A stretch of DNA of 23,723 bases, from positions 1 through 23,723 of the forward strand of contig JAGMFA010000011.1 in assembly GCA_023127875.1 (NCBI GenBank), read 5' to 3'. The stretch is from Candidatus Zixiibacteriota bacterium. GTDB lineage: Bacteria > Zixibacteria > MSB-5A5 > SM1-73. Within the stretch, counting starts at the first letter, position 1. Each line of letters starts with the position of its first letter. Positions 14,755 through 22,448 of the stretch are shown one piece after another. Position numbers and translations under genes: made by a program. The notes beneath the pieces were generated by a model. That model was given only the letters and a program-made list of their open reading frames with translations. It was not told the origin of the DNA and made no database searches.

Positions 14755-15660
14755 ATGGAACAAGCTTTAATGAAAACCAACATAAGTGAATATCCGCTTT
14801 TTGCCAGAGGCAAGGTAAGAGATGTATATGATCTGGATGATAAGCTTCTGATCGTTGCCACCGACAGAATTTCAGCTTTCGATGTAGTGCTCCCCACCGG
14901 AATTCCCGGAAAGGGAAAGGTATTAACTCAAATGTCTTTGTTCTGGTTTGATCTGGTGAGGAATGTGGCGGAGAATCATTTAATTACCGCCAATGTGGAT
15001 GAATATCCGGATGATCTAAAAGAATATCGGGACATTCTGGAGGGGCGGTCCATGCTGGCGAAGAAAGCTTTGCGAATCGATATCGAATGTGTGGTAAGGG
15101 GATATATCGCTGGCTCTTTGTGGAAGGAATATAAAAGCAAGGCGCTCTCTTTAGGAAAGTCAGACACCATAGAACTTTGTGGTATCCAGCTTCCCTCCAA
15201 TCTCACCGAATCACAGAGACTCCCCTACCCTGTTTTTACCCCCACCACCAAAGCAGAAGAGGGACATGATGAGAGCCTGACTTTTGAAGAGGTAAAAAGA
15301 ATCGTTGGCGAAAAGCAGGCTCTGGACCTGAGAAGTAGAAGCATACAGATATACAAAAAAGCTGCAGACTATGCGGAAAGAAGAGGAATGGTCATCGCAG
15401 ATACCAAGTTTGAATTTGGAAAACTGAATGATAGGTTGATTCTAATCGATGAGATATTCTCCTCTGATTCTTCCAGATTCTGGGATAAGAGGATATACCA
15501 GAGAGGGCGCCCTCAGGAAGCCTTTGACAAACAAATCGTGCGGGATTATCTGGAATCCATCCACTGGAATAAAAAACCCCCGGCACCCCCTCTTCCCGAG
15601 GAAGTAGTTGCCAAAACCCTGAAGAAATATCAAGAAGCTTATCAGAGATTGGTTAAATAG
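14755..15660 (+). CDS. purC: SAICAR synthase (phosphoribosylaminoimidazole-succinocarboxamide synthase)
   Basis: This enzyme joins aspartate to CAIR using ATP in purine synthesis. The 301-residue length fits the longer bacterial and yeast-type PurC. Family hallmarks are ARGKVRDVYDL (~18-28), ATDRISAFDVVLP (~35-47), CVVRGYIAGSLWKEY (~113-127), TKAEEGHDE (~164-172) and IADTKFEFG (~214-222) followed by LIDEIFSSDSSRFW. The start has GGAGG nine bases upstream. It lies between purN and purH with hairpin repeats in both gaps, and is probably part of one purine transcription unit. Confidence 0.97.
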   Translation: MEQALMKTNISEYPLFARGKVRDVYDLDDKLLIVATDRISAFDVVLPTGIPGKGKVLTQMSLFWFDLVRNVAENHLITANVDEYPDDLKEYRDILEGRSMLAKKALRIDIECVVRGYIAGSLWKEYKSKALSLGKSDTIELCGIQLPSNLTESQRLPYPVFTPTTKAEEGHDESLTFEEVKRIVGEKQALDLRSRSIQIYKKAADYAERRGMVIADTKFEFGKLNDRLILIDEIFSSDSSRFWDKRIYQRGRPQEAFDKQIVRDYLESIHWNKKPPAPPLPEEVVAKTLKKYQEAYQRLVK

Positions 15661-15662
15661 AT

Positions 15663-15721
15663 ACCTCACCTTCTGTATCCTTCTCTCTATTTTATGGAGA
15701 GGGGGACTAAGGGGGAGAGGT
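15663..15721. repeat. C/G-rich inverted repeat (CCTCTCC family), purC-purH gap
   Basis: ACCTCACC at the left end and GGGGGAGAGGT at the right end bracket a CTCTC/GAGAG stem. The element starts two bases after the purC stop codon and fills most of the 88-base gap. purH keeps its own AAAGGAG site downstream of it. Confidence 0.65.
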
Positions 15722-15748
15722 AAGAAGGTACCATAAAGGAGATTAATC

Positions 15749-17338
15749 ATGACGGAAGGAAAATCTGGGCTGATAAAAATCCGCAGAGCACTGTTGAGCG
15801 TATCCGATAAAACTAATCTTATTGAGCTGGCAAAGGCTTTATCCCGATTGGGGGTGGAAATCATCTCCACTGGAGGCACTCAAGCAGAGCTAAAGAAAGC
15901 GGGGATAAAGTCGATAACTATTTCCTCCTTTACCGGTTTTCCAGAGATTTTGGGAGGTAGGGTAAAAACCCTTCATCCTAAAGTTTTTGGAGGCATCCTG
16001 GCTAAGAGAGAAGACGAGGAGCAAAAAAAAGAGCTAACCGAGCAGGATATAAAATACATCGATTTGGTGGTGGTGAACCTCTATCCTTTTGGCAAAGTGA
16101 TAAGCCAAAAGGAGGTTAAACAAGATGAGGCTATTGAGAATATCGATATCGGCGGTCCCAGCATGTTGAGAGCGGCGGCAAAAAACCACAACTCTGTGGC
16201 GGTGGTGGTAAATCCGCAAAGGTATGATGAGATTATAAAGGAGCTTGAAACAAATGAAGGCTCGCTCTCTTTGGATACCCGTTTAAGCTTAGCCTCGGAA
16301 GTTTTTCAACACACCGCCTACTATGATAGCCTGATAGCAAATTATTTCAAAAAACTTGTTCCGGCAGAAAAGGATGAGTATCCAGAATATCTAACCCTAG
16401 GTTGGGAGAAGGCGCAGAACTTAAGATACGGGGAAAATCCTCATCAGAAGGCGGCATTTTATAAAGATCCTGCCTTCAAAGGCGCCAGCATCTCCCGGTG
16501 TGAGATACTTTCCGGCAAGGAACTTTCCTATAACAATATCAACGATCTGGATGCCGCCTTAGCCATGCTGGAGGATTTTTCGGAAAGACCATTTGCGGTG
16601 ATACTCAAACATACCAATCCCTGCGGAGCCGCCTGTGCGGATAGTCTGGATAAGGCGTACGAGGATGCCTTAGCCTGCGATCCTGTCTCCGCCTTCGGAT
16701 GCATAATCGGTCTTAATCAAGTGATAGACATGGAGACGGCGAAAAAAATCCACGACACCTTTTTTGTCGAGTGTGTGCTTGCCCCCGGATATGAGCCGGA
16801 GGCATTTGAGCTATTGAAGAAGAAAAAGAATCGAAGATTTTTGGCCTGTCCGGATCTTCTAAATTCTCAGAAAACCAAAGAGGATGTGGTCAAAGTTATC
16901 AAAGGCGGAGCCTTATTACAGACACCAGATGATTATCAAATAAAAGAAAGCGAGTTGAAGGTGGTAACAGAAATTCCTCCTTCGCCAGAACAGATAAATT
17001 CGCTCCTTTTCGCCTGGAGGATGGTCAAACACGTCAAATCCAACGCCATACTCTTGGCACAGGGTGAGAAAACCGTAGGGATTGGAGCCGGACAGATGAG
17101 CCGGGTGGACTCTTCCATAATTGCCGCCAGGAAGGCAGGAGAAAAAGCTAAGGACTCGGTTTTAGCCTCGGATGCCTTTTTCCCAAAAAGGGATGGAGTA
17201 GACACTGCCGCCAAAGCCGGGGTGAAGGCGATAATCCAGCCAGGAGGCTCAAAAGGAGACCAGGAAGTGATACAGGCGGCAAACGAGCACAAAATAGCTA
17301 TGGTCTTCACCGGAATAAGGCATTTTCGACATTCCTGA
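15749..17338 (+). CDS. purH: Bifunctional AICAR transformylase / IMP cyclohydrolase
   Basis: This enzyme catalyses the last two steps of IMP synthesis. The 529-residue length is normal. The cyclohydrolase domain comes first (ALLSVSDKTNLIELAKAL; STGGTQAELKKAGI; GRVKTLHPKVFGGIL; NLYPFGKVI; ENIDIGGPSMLRAAAKNH). The transformylase domain follows (LRYGENPHQKAAFY; AVILKHTNPCGAA; DPVSAFGCIIG; GIGAGQMSRVDS; SDAFFPKRDGVD) and the protein ends in the canonical TGIRHFRH. AAAGGAG precedes the ATG. The last codons and the following ~35 bases have a diverged second copy at 17650-17692. Confidence 0.97.
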   Translation: MTEGKSGLIKIRRALLSVSDKTNLIELAKALSRLGVEIISTGGTQAELKKAGIKSITISSFTGFPEILGGRVKTLHPKVFGGILAKREDEEQKKELTEQDIKYIDLVVVNLYPFGKVISQKEVKQDEAIENIDIGGPSMLRAAAKNHNSVAVVVNPQRYDEIIKELETNEGSLSLDTRLSLASEVFQHTAYYDSLIANYFKKLVPAEKDEYPEYLTLGWEKAQNLRYGENPHQKAAFYKDPAFKGASISRCEILSGKELSYNNINDLDAALAMLEDFSERPFAVILKHTNPCGAACADSLDKAYEDALACDPVSAFGCIIGLNQVIDMETAKKIHDTFFVECVLAPGYEPEAFELLKKKKNRRFLACPDLLNSQKTKEDVVKVIKGGALLQTPDDYQIKESELKVVTEIPPSPEQINSLLFAWRMVKHVKSNAILLAQGEKTVGIGAGQMSRVDSSIIAARKAGEKAKDSVLASDAFFPKRDGVDTAAKAGVKAIIQPGGSKGDQEVIQAANEHKIAMVFTGIRHFRHS

Positions 17339-17456
17339 AAGCCCTTGATTTTGAGATAAGAATTTGTTATATAATAAAAAAGTGTTTTCCCATTTGGTAG
17401 ACAGAAATTTTGACAAAAAAAGAGTCTTGAGAATACAGTAAAGTTGACATTTGAAG

Positions 17457-17527
17457 ACCTCACCCCCTATCCCCCTCTCCACAAAGTGGAGAAGGATTCA
17501 CCCTGAAAGGGATAAAGAGGGAGAGGT
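17457..17527. repeat. C/G-rich inverted repeat (CCTCTCC family) after purH
   Basis: ACCTCACCCCCTATCCCCCT on the left and AGAGGGAGAGGT on the right enclose a CTCCAC/GTGGAG stem with an AAA loop. It is the same family as the elements at 14504, 15663, 19882 and 19987. Confidence 0.7.
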
Positions 17528-17567
17528 TAAAAAACAGTGCCGGTCTTGCTTTTTAATTCCCTAGTTG

Positions 17568-17628
17568 GTAACGGACGCCCTCGTCCGTTACCCATCATAT
17601 TCTCTGTCACGGACGAGGCGTCCGTGAC
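17568..17628. repeat. Twin hairpins with a shared GGACG/CGTCC core
   Basis: GTAACGGACG/CGTCCGTTAC (17568-17577 with 17582-17591) and GTCACGGACG/CGTCCGTGAC (17606-17615 with 17619-17628) are two perfect 10-base stems. They differ by only one base per arm, with the compensating change present in the other arm. Confidence 0.8.
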
Positions 17629-17663
17629 GAACGGGGGACGAACAAAAGGCATTCCTAAAAGTC

Positions 17664-17692
17664 TTGATTTTAAGATAACAATTCATTATATA
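17664..17692 (+). promoter_or_regulatory. Candidate coaBC promoter
   Basis: TTGATT (17664-17669), 17 bases, then TATATA (17687-17692), about 100 bases before coaBC. The same boxes with the same spacing occur in the upstream duplicate (17345-17350 and 17368-17373), so the arrangement has survived divergence of the copies. Confidence 0.35.
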
Positions 17693-17792
17693 CAAAGAGT
17701 AAGAAACCCCGTTTTCGGGTTTAAAGATAAATATACCCAGAGAAACATTTGATCCGGCCTCTCTGGCTTGGCACTCTTCTTTTAAAAAGCTC

Positions 17793-18998
17793 ATGTTAAA
17801 TGAAAAGAAGATAATCGTGGGAATAACCGGGGGGATTGCCGCATACAAATCCTGCGAGATAATCCGCAGGTTGAAAAAATTAGGTGCGCAGGTCATCGTG
17901 GTGATGACCCAAAATGCCCAAAAGTTCATCACCCCTTTGACCTTGGAGACCCTCTCTGAAAACGAGGTGGTCACTGAGATGTTTCCGGAAAAGAGAATGG
18001 TGGGTGTAAGACACGTCAGCCTGGCACAGTGGGCGGATTTGATCTTAATCGCCCCAGCCACTGCCAACGTGGTCGGAAAAATAAGATCCGGGATTGCAGA
18101 TGATATTCTCACCACCGTGGTCATTTCCACTAAGTCTCCGGTTTTAATCGCTCCCGCTATGAACGTCAACATGTTCGAGAATCCCATCTTCGGTGAAAAC
18201 ATGGAATATTTGAAAAACAAAGGATATAAGTTCATTGAGCCGGAGACAGGTAATTTAGCCTTTGGGGTAGGTAAGGGAAGGCTGCCCCAGCCAGAAACGA
18301 TCGTGGGTGAAGTGGTGAGATTCCTGACGGGAAAGAAAGATTTAGAGGGAAGGTCGATTTTAGTGACTGCGGGTAGAACCCAGGAGCCTCTGGATCCGAT
18401 ACGATTTATCTCCAATCGCTCCAGCGGAAAGATGGGTTATGCCATAGCTGAGGTGGCACGAAAGAGGGGAGCGAAAGTCACTCTAATAAGTGGCCCTTCT
18501 GCTTTATCTCCACCATTTGGAGTAAACCTAATACAGGTAGAAACAGCTAAAGAGATGCATTCCGCGGTCAGATCACACTTTGGCAAAGCGGATGCATTGA
18601 TTATGGCGGCGGCGGTTTCCGATTTTGTTCCCAGCGTGGTTTCTCCGAATAAAACTAAAAAAGAAAAAGAGGAAATTTATCTGAAGCTTAAACCCAGTGT
18701 GGACATTTTAAAGGAGATGGGAAAGCGAAAAAAGAAGAAAATACTGGTAGGATTTTCCTTAGAGACTGAAGACGAGATAAAGAATTCAAAGAGAAAATTG
18801 GTGGAGAAAAACTTGGACTTAATCGTGGTCAACAATCCTAACGTTCCGGGTGCTGGCTTTGAAGTCGATACAAACCAGGTTGTCTTGATTGAAAGGCGAG
18901 GAAAGACAGAAAGACTTCCATTGCTTCCCAAACAGGAGGTGGCTGAAAAGGTATTGAATAGGGTAAGCGCTCTACTCAAGAGGATCAGAAGAAAATAA
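17793..18998 (+). CDS. coaBC: Bifunctional phosphopantothenoylcysteine decarboxylase / phosphopantothenate-cysteine ligase
   Basis: It makes 4'-phosphopantetheine for coenzyme A. The 401-residue length is normal. The N-terminal flavin decarboxylase domain has VGITGGIAAYKS (9-20), catalytic H74 (RHVSLAQWAD) and N124 (PAMNVNMFENP). The substrate clamp reads GNLAFGVGKGRLPQPE: position 157 is Phe where E. coli Dfp has Cys158. The C-terminal ligase domain carries VTAGRTQEPLDPIRFISNRS, SGKMG, AAAVSDF and GFSLET. No clear ribosome-binding site precedes the ATG at 17793, but the family start fits. It is separated from purH by 454 bases of repeats and probably has its own promoter. Confidence 0.95.
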   Translation: MLNEKKIIVGITGGIAAYKSCEIIRRLKKLGAQVIVVMTQNAQKFITPLTLETLSENEVVTEMFPEKRMVGVRHVSLAQWADLILIAPATANVVGKIRSGIADDILTTVVISTKSPVLIAPAMNVNMFENPIFGENMEYLKNKGYKFIEPETGNLAFGVGKGRLPQPETIVGEVVRFLTGKKDLEGRSILVTAGRTQEPLDPIRFISNRSSGKMGYAIAEVARKRGAKVTLISGPSALSPPFGVNLIQVETAKEMHSAVRSHFGKADALIMAAAVSDFVPSVVSPNKTKKEKEEIYLKLKPSVDILKEMGKRKKKKILVGFSLETEDEIKNSKRKLVEKNLDLIVVNNPNVPGAGFEVDTNQVVLIERRGKTERLPLLPKQEVAEKVLNRVSALLKRIRRK

Positions 18999-19019
18999 AA
19001 CATGAGTTTGCGGGGCTGG

Positions 19020-19140
19020 AAGCCCTTCAGGGTGTCCTTCGATCCCGAAGATCTCAGGATCGAGGGAAATCCTTCAGGATGAACCCCGCCTACGTGAGAT
19101 AACAGGTTCATTTCCAGTAGGTCGGGCATTCTTGCCCGAC
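19020..19140. repeat. Hairpin repeats between coaBC and udg
   Basis: A C/G-rich element with CCTTCAGGGTG..., TCGATCC/GGATCGA and CCTTCAGGATGAA (about 19022-19085) is related to the middle of the purN-purC element. It is followed by a perfect hairpin GTCGGGCA-TTCT-TGCCCGAC (19121-19140). The hairpin lacks a downstream T-run. Confidence 0.6.
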
Positions 19141-19172
19141 TGTTCGCCGCATTTTTTAAAAGACCTATCGCC

Positions 19173-19877
19173 ATGCCAAATGATGAATATGAAAAAATGC
19201 TACAGGCTTTTGCACTGACAAAAAACTTTCTCAAACAGCAGGTAGAGTTAGGATTTGACGAAGTTTACGTTCAGGTGAAAACAAAAAGAGCAACTGCAAA
19301 AAAAGAAGATGGTCCCGGCTTAACAGACTTGAGCGATTTTTATCACCAGATAAAGGATTGCAAAAAGTGCCATCTTTATACCACCCGCACCAACTTCGTG
19401 TTTGGAGCAGGAAACCCTGAAGCAAATCTTATGCTTATCGGAGAAGCACCGGGAAGAGAAGAGGATCTAAAAGGGGAGCCATTTGTGGGAGCGGCAGGTA
19501 AGCTTTTGGACAGGATGCTTGCCGCCATAAATTTTAAAAGAGAGGACGTTTTTATCGCCAATATCTTAAAATGCCGCCCACCAGAAAATCGCGATCCCCG
19601 GCCGGATGAGATCGAAACATGTAAACCGTATCTAATGCAACAGATCAAGCTGATTCAGCCTAAGATCATCTTGGCTCTGGGCAGAATCTCTGCTCAGGTG
19701 CTTTTGCAAACTAAAAGCCCTTTGGGGCAACTGAGAGGTAAATTCCATGACTTTAACGGGATCAAATTTTTAGTCACCTATCATCCTGCTGCGCTTTTGA
19801 GATACCAACAATATAAAAGACCAACCTGGGAGGATTTGAAGCTTCTGAGAAAGGAGTATGATAAACTAAGTGAATAA
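19173..19877 (+). CDS. Family 4 uracil-DNA glycosylase (iron-sulfur type)
   Basis: It removes uracil from DNA to start base-excision repair. The 234-residue product includes an N-terminal extension of ~50 residues before the core. The four iron-sulfur ligands are C63 and C66 (CKKC), C134 ([11 protein letters not shown]) and C150 (IETCKPYL), giving C-x2-C and C-x15-C spacings. Active-site motifs are GEAPGREED (90-98) and TYHPAALLR (202-210). All key family residues are intact. The ATG at 19173 has no obvious ribosome-binding site, so the exact start is uncertain, and a start nearer the core is possible. It sits between coaBC and dnaB, with hairpin repeats on both sides. Confidence 0.93.
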   Translation: MPNDEYEKMLQAFALTKNFLKQQVELGFDEVYVQVKTKRATAKKEDGPGLTDLSDFYHQIKDCKKCHLYTTRTNFVFGAGNPEANLMLIGEAPGREEDLKGEPFVGAAGKLLDRMLAAINFKREDVFIANILKCRPPENRDPRPDEIETCKPYLMQQIKLIQPKIILALGRISAQVLLQTKSPLGQLRGKFHDFNGIKFLVTYHPAALLRYQQYKRPTWEDLKLLRKEYDKLSE

Positions 19878-19881
19878 TTTT

Positions 19882-19918
19882 CCTCTCCCCTTGGGGGAGA
19901 GGATTAAGGTGAGGGGGT
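19882..19918. repeat. C/G-rich hairpin after udg (CCTCTCC family)
   Basis: CCTCTCCCC (19882-19890) pairs with GGGGAGAGG (19894-19902), then GGTGAGGGGG follows. It starts four bases after the udg stop codon. No T-run is present, so it is a repeat more than a terminator. Confidence 0.65.
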
Positions 19919-19923
19919 TGTCG

Positions 19924-19981
19924 GTTGTAGCCGCACTCTTTAGAGTGCGCAGATTCAGCCGCCCATAGGGGTGGCTACAAC
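19924..19981. repeat. Nested hairpin GTTGTAGCC...GGCTACAAC
   Basis: Outer arms GTTGTAGCC (19924-19932) and GGCTACAAC (19973-19981) enclose a perfect inner stem CGCACTC-TTTA-GAGTGCG (19932-19949). Its layout matches the element at 11528-11601. Confidence 0.7.
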
Positions 19982-19986
19982 TTCTG

Positions 19987-20046
19987 ACCTCACCCCCTAA
20001 ATCCCCCTCTCCTTACTTAAGGAGAGGGGGATTAAAGGGGAGAGGT
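19987..20046. repeat. C/G-rich hairpin before dnaB (CCTCTCC family), best copy
   Basis: CCCCCTCTCCTT (20003-20014) pairs perfectly over 12 bases with AAGGAGAGGGGG (20019-20030) around ACTT. Outer arms ACCTCACCCCCTAAAT and ATTAAAGGGGAGAGGT extend the stem imperfectly. It ends 29 bases before the dnaB start. Confidence 0.8.
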
Positions 20047-20075
20047 TGGAACATCCGTTGACCGGAGAACCAGCC

Positions 20076-21476
20076 ATGGCAGAGCGTAAGAACTCATCAC
20101 AATCTGGAAGGGTCCCGCCGCAAGCAACAGAAGTGGAGCAGGCGGTTTTAGGTGCCATGCTTCTGAACAAAGAAGCTATTGGAAGGGCACTGGAGATAAT
20201 AGACAAAGATTGCTTTTATCGGGACGACCATCAGAAAATCTTTGGGGTATTGGTGGATTTGTATGATAAGAATCAACCAGTGGATATCATAACGGTTTCC
20301 GAGGAGTTGAACAGGCGCAAGTCCGCAGGATCCAAATCCGGACAATTGGATGAGGTGGGAGGAAGGATGTATATTTTGGAACTAACCGAGAAGATCGCCA
20401 CCACCGCCAATATCGAGTATCACTGCAATATCGTCTTAGAAAAAGCCACCTTAAGGAAATTGATCAACACCAGCACCCAGATAGTCTCTCAATGTTACGA
20501 TGCCACTCAGGAAGTGGATGACCTTCTGGATCGGGCAGAGCAGGGTATTTTCAGCATCTCAGAGAAGAGGATAAAGGAGGGATTTATTCCTCTGGGAGAG
20601 CTTCTTCCTCACACCTTCGAGGAAATAGAAGGATATCAGAAAAAAGGTGGGTTGATCACCGGCATACCCACTGGTTTTTTTGAGCTAGATTACTTGACCG
20701 GCGGTCTTCAGAAATCTGACTTAATTGTGGTGGCCAGCCGCCCATCCATGGGCAAAACGTCTCTCTGTCTCACCATAGCCGAGAGTGTGGCAATCGATGC
20801 AAAAACTCCGGTGGGCATCTTCAGCCTGGAGATGTCAAAGAATCAGGTGGTTCAGAGGATGCTTTGTAGTCGGGCGCGATTTTCCACCCATAAGATGAGA
20901 ACCGGGAAAATAAGGGATGAGGATTACAGTAATTTAGCTATGGCGGTTGGTCCTTTAGCCGAAGCAAAAATATTCGTCGATGATACCCCCAGCATAGGGA
21001 TTCTCCAGTTGCGTGCCAAATCTCGCCGGCTCAAAGCTCAGCACGATGTGGGTTTGATAATGGTGGACTACCTTCAGCTGATGCAGGGACCTCGAAGCGC
21101 CGAATCCAGGCAACAGGAGATATCCATCATATCCCGCTCTCTTAAGGGATTAGCCAAGGAGCTGGACATTCCGGTGATTGCCGTATCTCAGCTTTCCCGA
21201 AAGGTGGAGGATCGAGGTGGAGAGAAAAGACCTATGCTGGCTGATCTCAGGGAGTCCGGAGCAATCGAACAGGATGCGGACGTGGTGATGTTCATCTATC
21301 GGCCTGAGCTTTACAAGATAGAGAAATTTCGAGATGGAACACCCACCCAAGGTTTGGCGGAGATAATGCTGGAGAAACATCGAAACGGACCGACCGGCGA
21401 TTTACGTCTGACCTTCTTAAGGGACTGCGCCAGATTCGCCAATCCTGAGTTCATTCGCCGGGAGGTTCCCTTCTAA
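20076..21476 (+). CDS. dnaB: Replicative DNA helicase DnaB
   Basis: This hexameric helicase unwinds DNA at the replication fork. The ATG at 20076 (GGAG eight bases upstream) gives 466 residues. The in-frame TTG at 20046 overlaps the end of a hairpin repeat and is unlikely. The N-terminal primase-binding domain starts PPQATEVEQAVLGAML. The RecA-like motor has Walker A SRPSMGKT (221-228), Walker B IMVDYLQLM, and DLRESGAIEQDADVVMFIYR, ending with the EKHRNGPTG segment typical of DnaB. No intein or insertion is visible. Its partner primase gene is at the other end of the window. Confidence 0.97.
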   Translation: MAERKNSSQSGRVPPQATEVEQAVLGAMLLNKEAIGRALEIIDKDCFYRDDHQKIFGVLVDLYDKNQPVDIITVSEELNRRKSAGSKSGQLDEVGGRMYILELTEKIATTANIEYHCNIVLEKATLRKLINTSTQIVSQCYDATQEVDDLLDRAEQGIFSISEKRIKEGFIPLGELLPHTFEEIEGYQKKGGLITGIPTGFFELDYLTGGLQKSDLIVVASRPSMGKTSLCLTIAESVAIDAKTPVGIFSLEMSKNQVVQRMLCSRARFSTHKMRTGKIRDEDYSNLAMAVGPLAEAKIFVDDTPSIGILQLRAKSRRLKAQHDVGLIMVDYLQLMQGPRSAESRQQEISIISRSLKGLAKELDIPVIAVSQLSRKVEDRGGEKRPMLADLRESGAIEQDADVVMFIYRPELYKIEKFRDGTPTQGLAEIMLEKHRNGPTGDLRLTFLRDCARFANPEFIRREVPF

Positions 21477-21488
21477 ATTGAGAAAGAG

Positions 21489-22286
21489 GTGAGAACAACG
21501 CCGTTTTCCCAATCTGAAAATATCTTTACCTTTGTGGGCAAAAAGACTCTCCTCTTTTTTGAGAATGTGGGAGGTCTGGCTCTTCTGGTAAAAAATATCT
21601 TGCTAGGGTTGCCCAAAGCCTTTACCAGATTTCATCTCACCTTCGAACAGATGTTATTGATGGGGGTGAATTCCCTTCCTCTGGTAGCTTTAGTCTCGAT
21701 TTTCACTGGAGCGGTCACCGCAGTTCAGGCAGTATATCAGATTTCAGAATACGTTCCCATGAGATATCTGGGCACGGCTGTGGGTAAGTCGGTGATGATA
21801 GAGCTGGCTCCCGTTCTCACCGCCTTGGTGGTGGCAGGAAGGGTGGGGGCAGGAATTGCCGCAGAGTTAGGAACCATGAAGGTCACCGAACAGATCGACG
21901 CGCTCAAAACCTTAGCCTTGGATCCGGTTGAATATCTGGTGGTGCCCAGATTCGTAGCCGGGTTGATAATGCTCCCGGTTCTTACCATCTTTGCCGACGC
22001 CATTGCCTTAGCTGGAGGATTAGGAATTTCTGCCACCACACTGAACGTCCCCCCTCATGTGTTCTTGAATAGCTTGAAATCCTTTTTCAAGACGATGGAT
22101 TTAGTGTCGGGACTTTCCAAGGCTTTCGTCTTCGGAGGTATTATCTCCATCATCGGATGTTATCAGGGATTTAAGACCAGAGGCGGGGCAGAAGGTGTGG
22201 GCAGATCCGCCACAAAAGCGGTGGTCTTAGCGTCGGTGTTGATATTGATAGCTGATTACATAGTTGCAAGTATACTTTTCGGATAA
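21489..22286 (+). CDS. mlaE: MlaE-family lipid ABC transporter permease
   Basis: The 265-residue inner-membrane permease belongs to the system that moves phospholipids between inner and outer membranes (Mla). It starts at GTG 21489, 12 bases after dnaB, with a GAAAGAGG stretch just upstream. About five to six hydrophobic segments are visible, beginning ~55-80 (NSLPLVALVSIFTGAVTAVQ). The MlaE signature GRVGAGIAAELGTMKVTEQIDAL occurs at ~117-139, followed by DPVEYLVVPR. The C-terminal GCYQGFKTRGGAEGVGRSAT segment is also typical. Its ATPase partner follows after a 162-base gap, unusually large for this pair. No MCE-domain protein (MlaD) gene is in the window. Confidence 0.94.
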   Translation: MRTTPFSQSENIFTFVGKKTLLFFENVGGLALLVKNILLGLPKAFTRFHLTFEQMLLMGVNSLPLVALVSIFTGAVTAVQAVYQISEYVPMRYLGTAVGKSVMIELAPVLTALVVAGRVGAGIAAELGTMKVTEQIDALKTLALDPVEYLVVPRFVAGLIMLPVLTIFADAIALAGGLGISATTLNVPPHVFLNSLKSFFKTMDLVSGLSKAFVFGGIISIIGCYQGFKTRGGAEGVGRSATKAVVLASVLILIADYIVASILFG

Positions 22287-22448
22287 ATCGATGCGAAGTA
22301 ATGTCCGTAAAGCACTAAAATCGTGGCTTGGATCACCACTTATTGAAGTATAAAACTATAGTTGCCTGATTTATCGGGCAATGCAAACTCAATAAACCGA
22401 GTCCCAAGATTCACCGTCGAAATCTTTTAGAAGTTTGATAGAAAGAGT
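22287..22448. other. Gap between mlaE and mlaF with a small hairpin
   Basis: The 162 bases separate two genes that are usually adjacent. A stem TTGCCTGAT (22362-22370) with ATCGGGCAA (22373-22381) is the only clear structure, with one G-T pair. No promoter or gene is convincing. Confidence 0.5.

Larger units (their letters stand above)
17330..17692. repeat. Diverged direct repeat of the purH 3' end (17330-17373 and 17650-17692)
   Basis: Copy 1 begins inside the last purH codons (CATTCCTGAAAG...) and copy 2 reads CATTCCTAAAAG..., continuing with similar AT-rich sequence for about 43 bases. Both contain TTGATT, a 17-base spacer and TATATA. Between the copies lie a CCTCTCC-family hairpin and two GGACG hairpins, as if these repeats had been introduced with duplication of the flanking sequence. 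Confidence 0.6.
17339..17792. other. Intergenic region purH to coaBC
   Basis: There are 454 bases without a gene, holding the two diverged direct repeats, a CCTCTCC-family hairpin (17457-17527), two related GGACG hairpins (17568-17628) and candidate promoters. Besides the TTGATT/TATATA pairs, TTGACA (17410-17415) is followed 18 bases later by TACAGT. Open frames on either strand here match no protein I know. Confidence 0.6.

Noticed and set aside
17588..18415. 275-codon open frame on the minus strand
   Set aside because: It overlaps coaBC, which is certain, and begins in hairpin repeats; its composition is that of an antisense shadow.
20046..20075. Upstream TTG start for dnaB
   Set aside because: It lies at the edge of a hairpin repeat without a ribosome-binding site; the ATG at 20076 has GGAG at good spacing and matches the family start.
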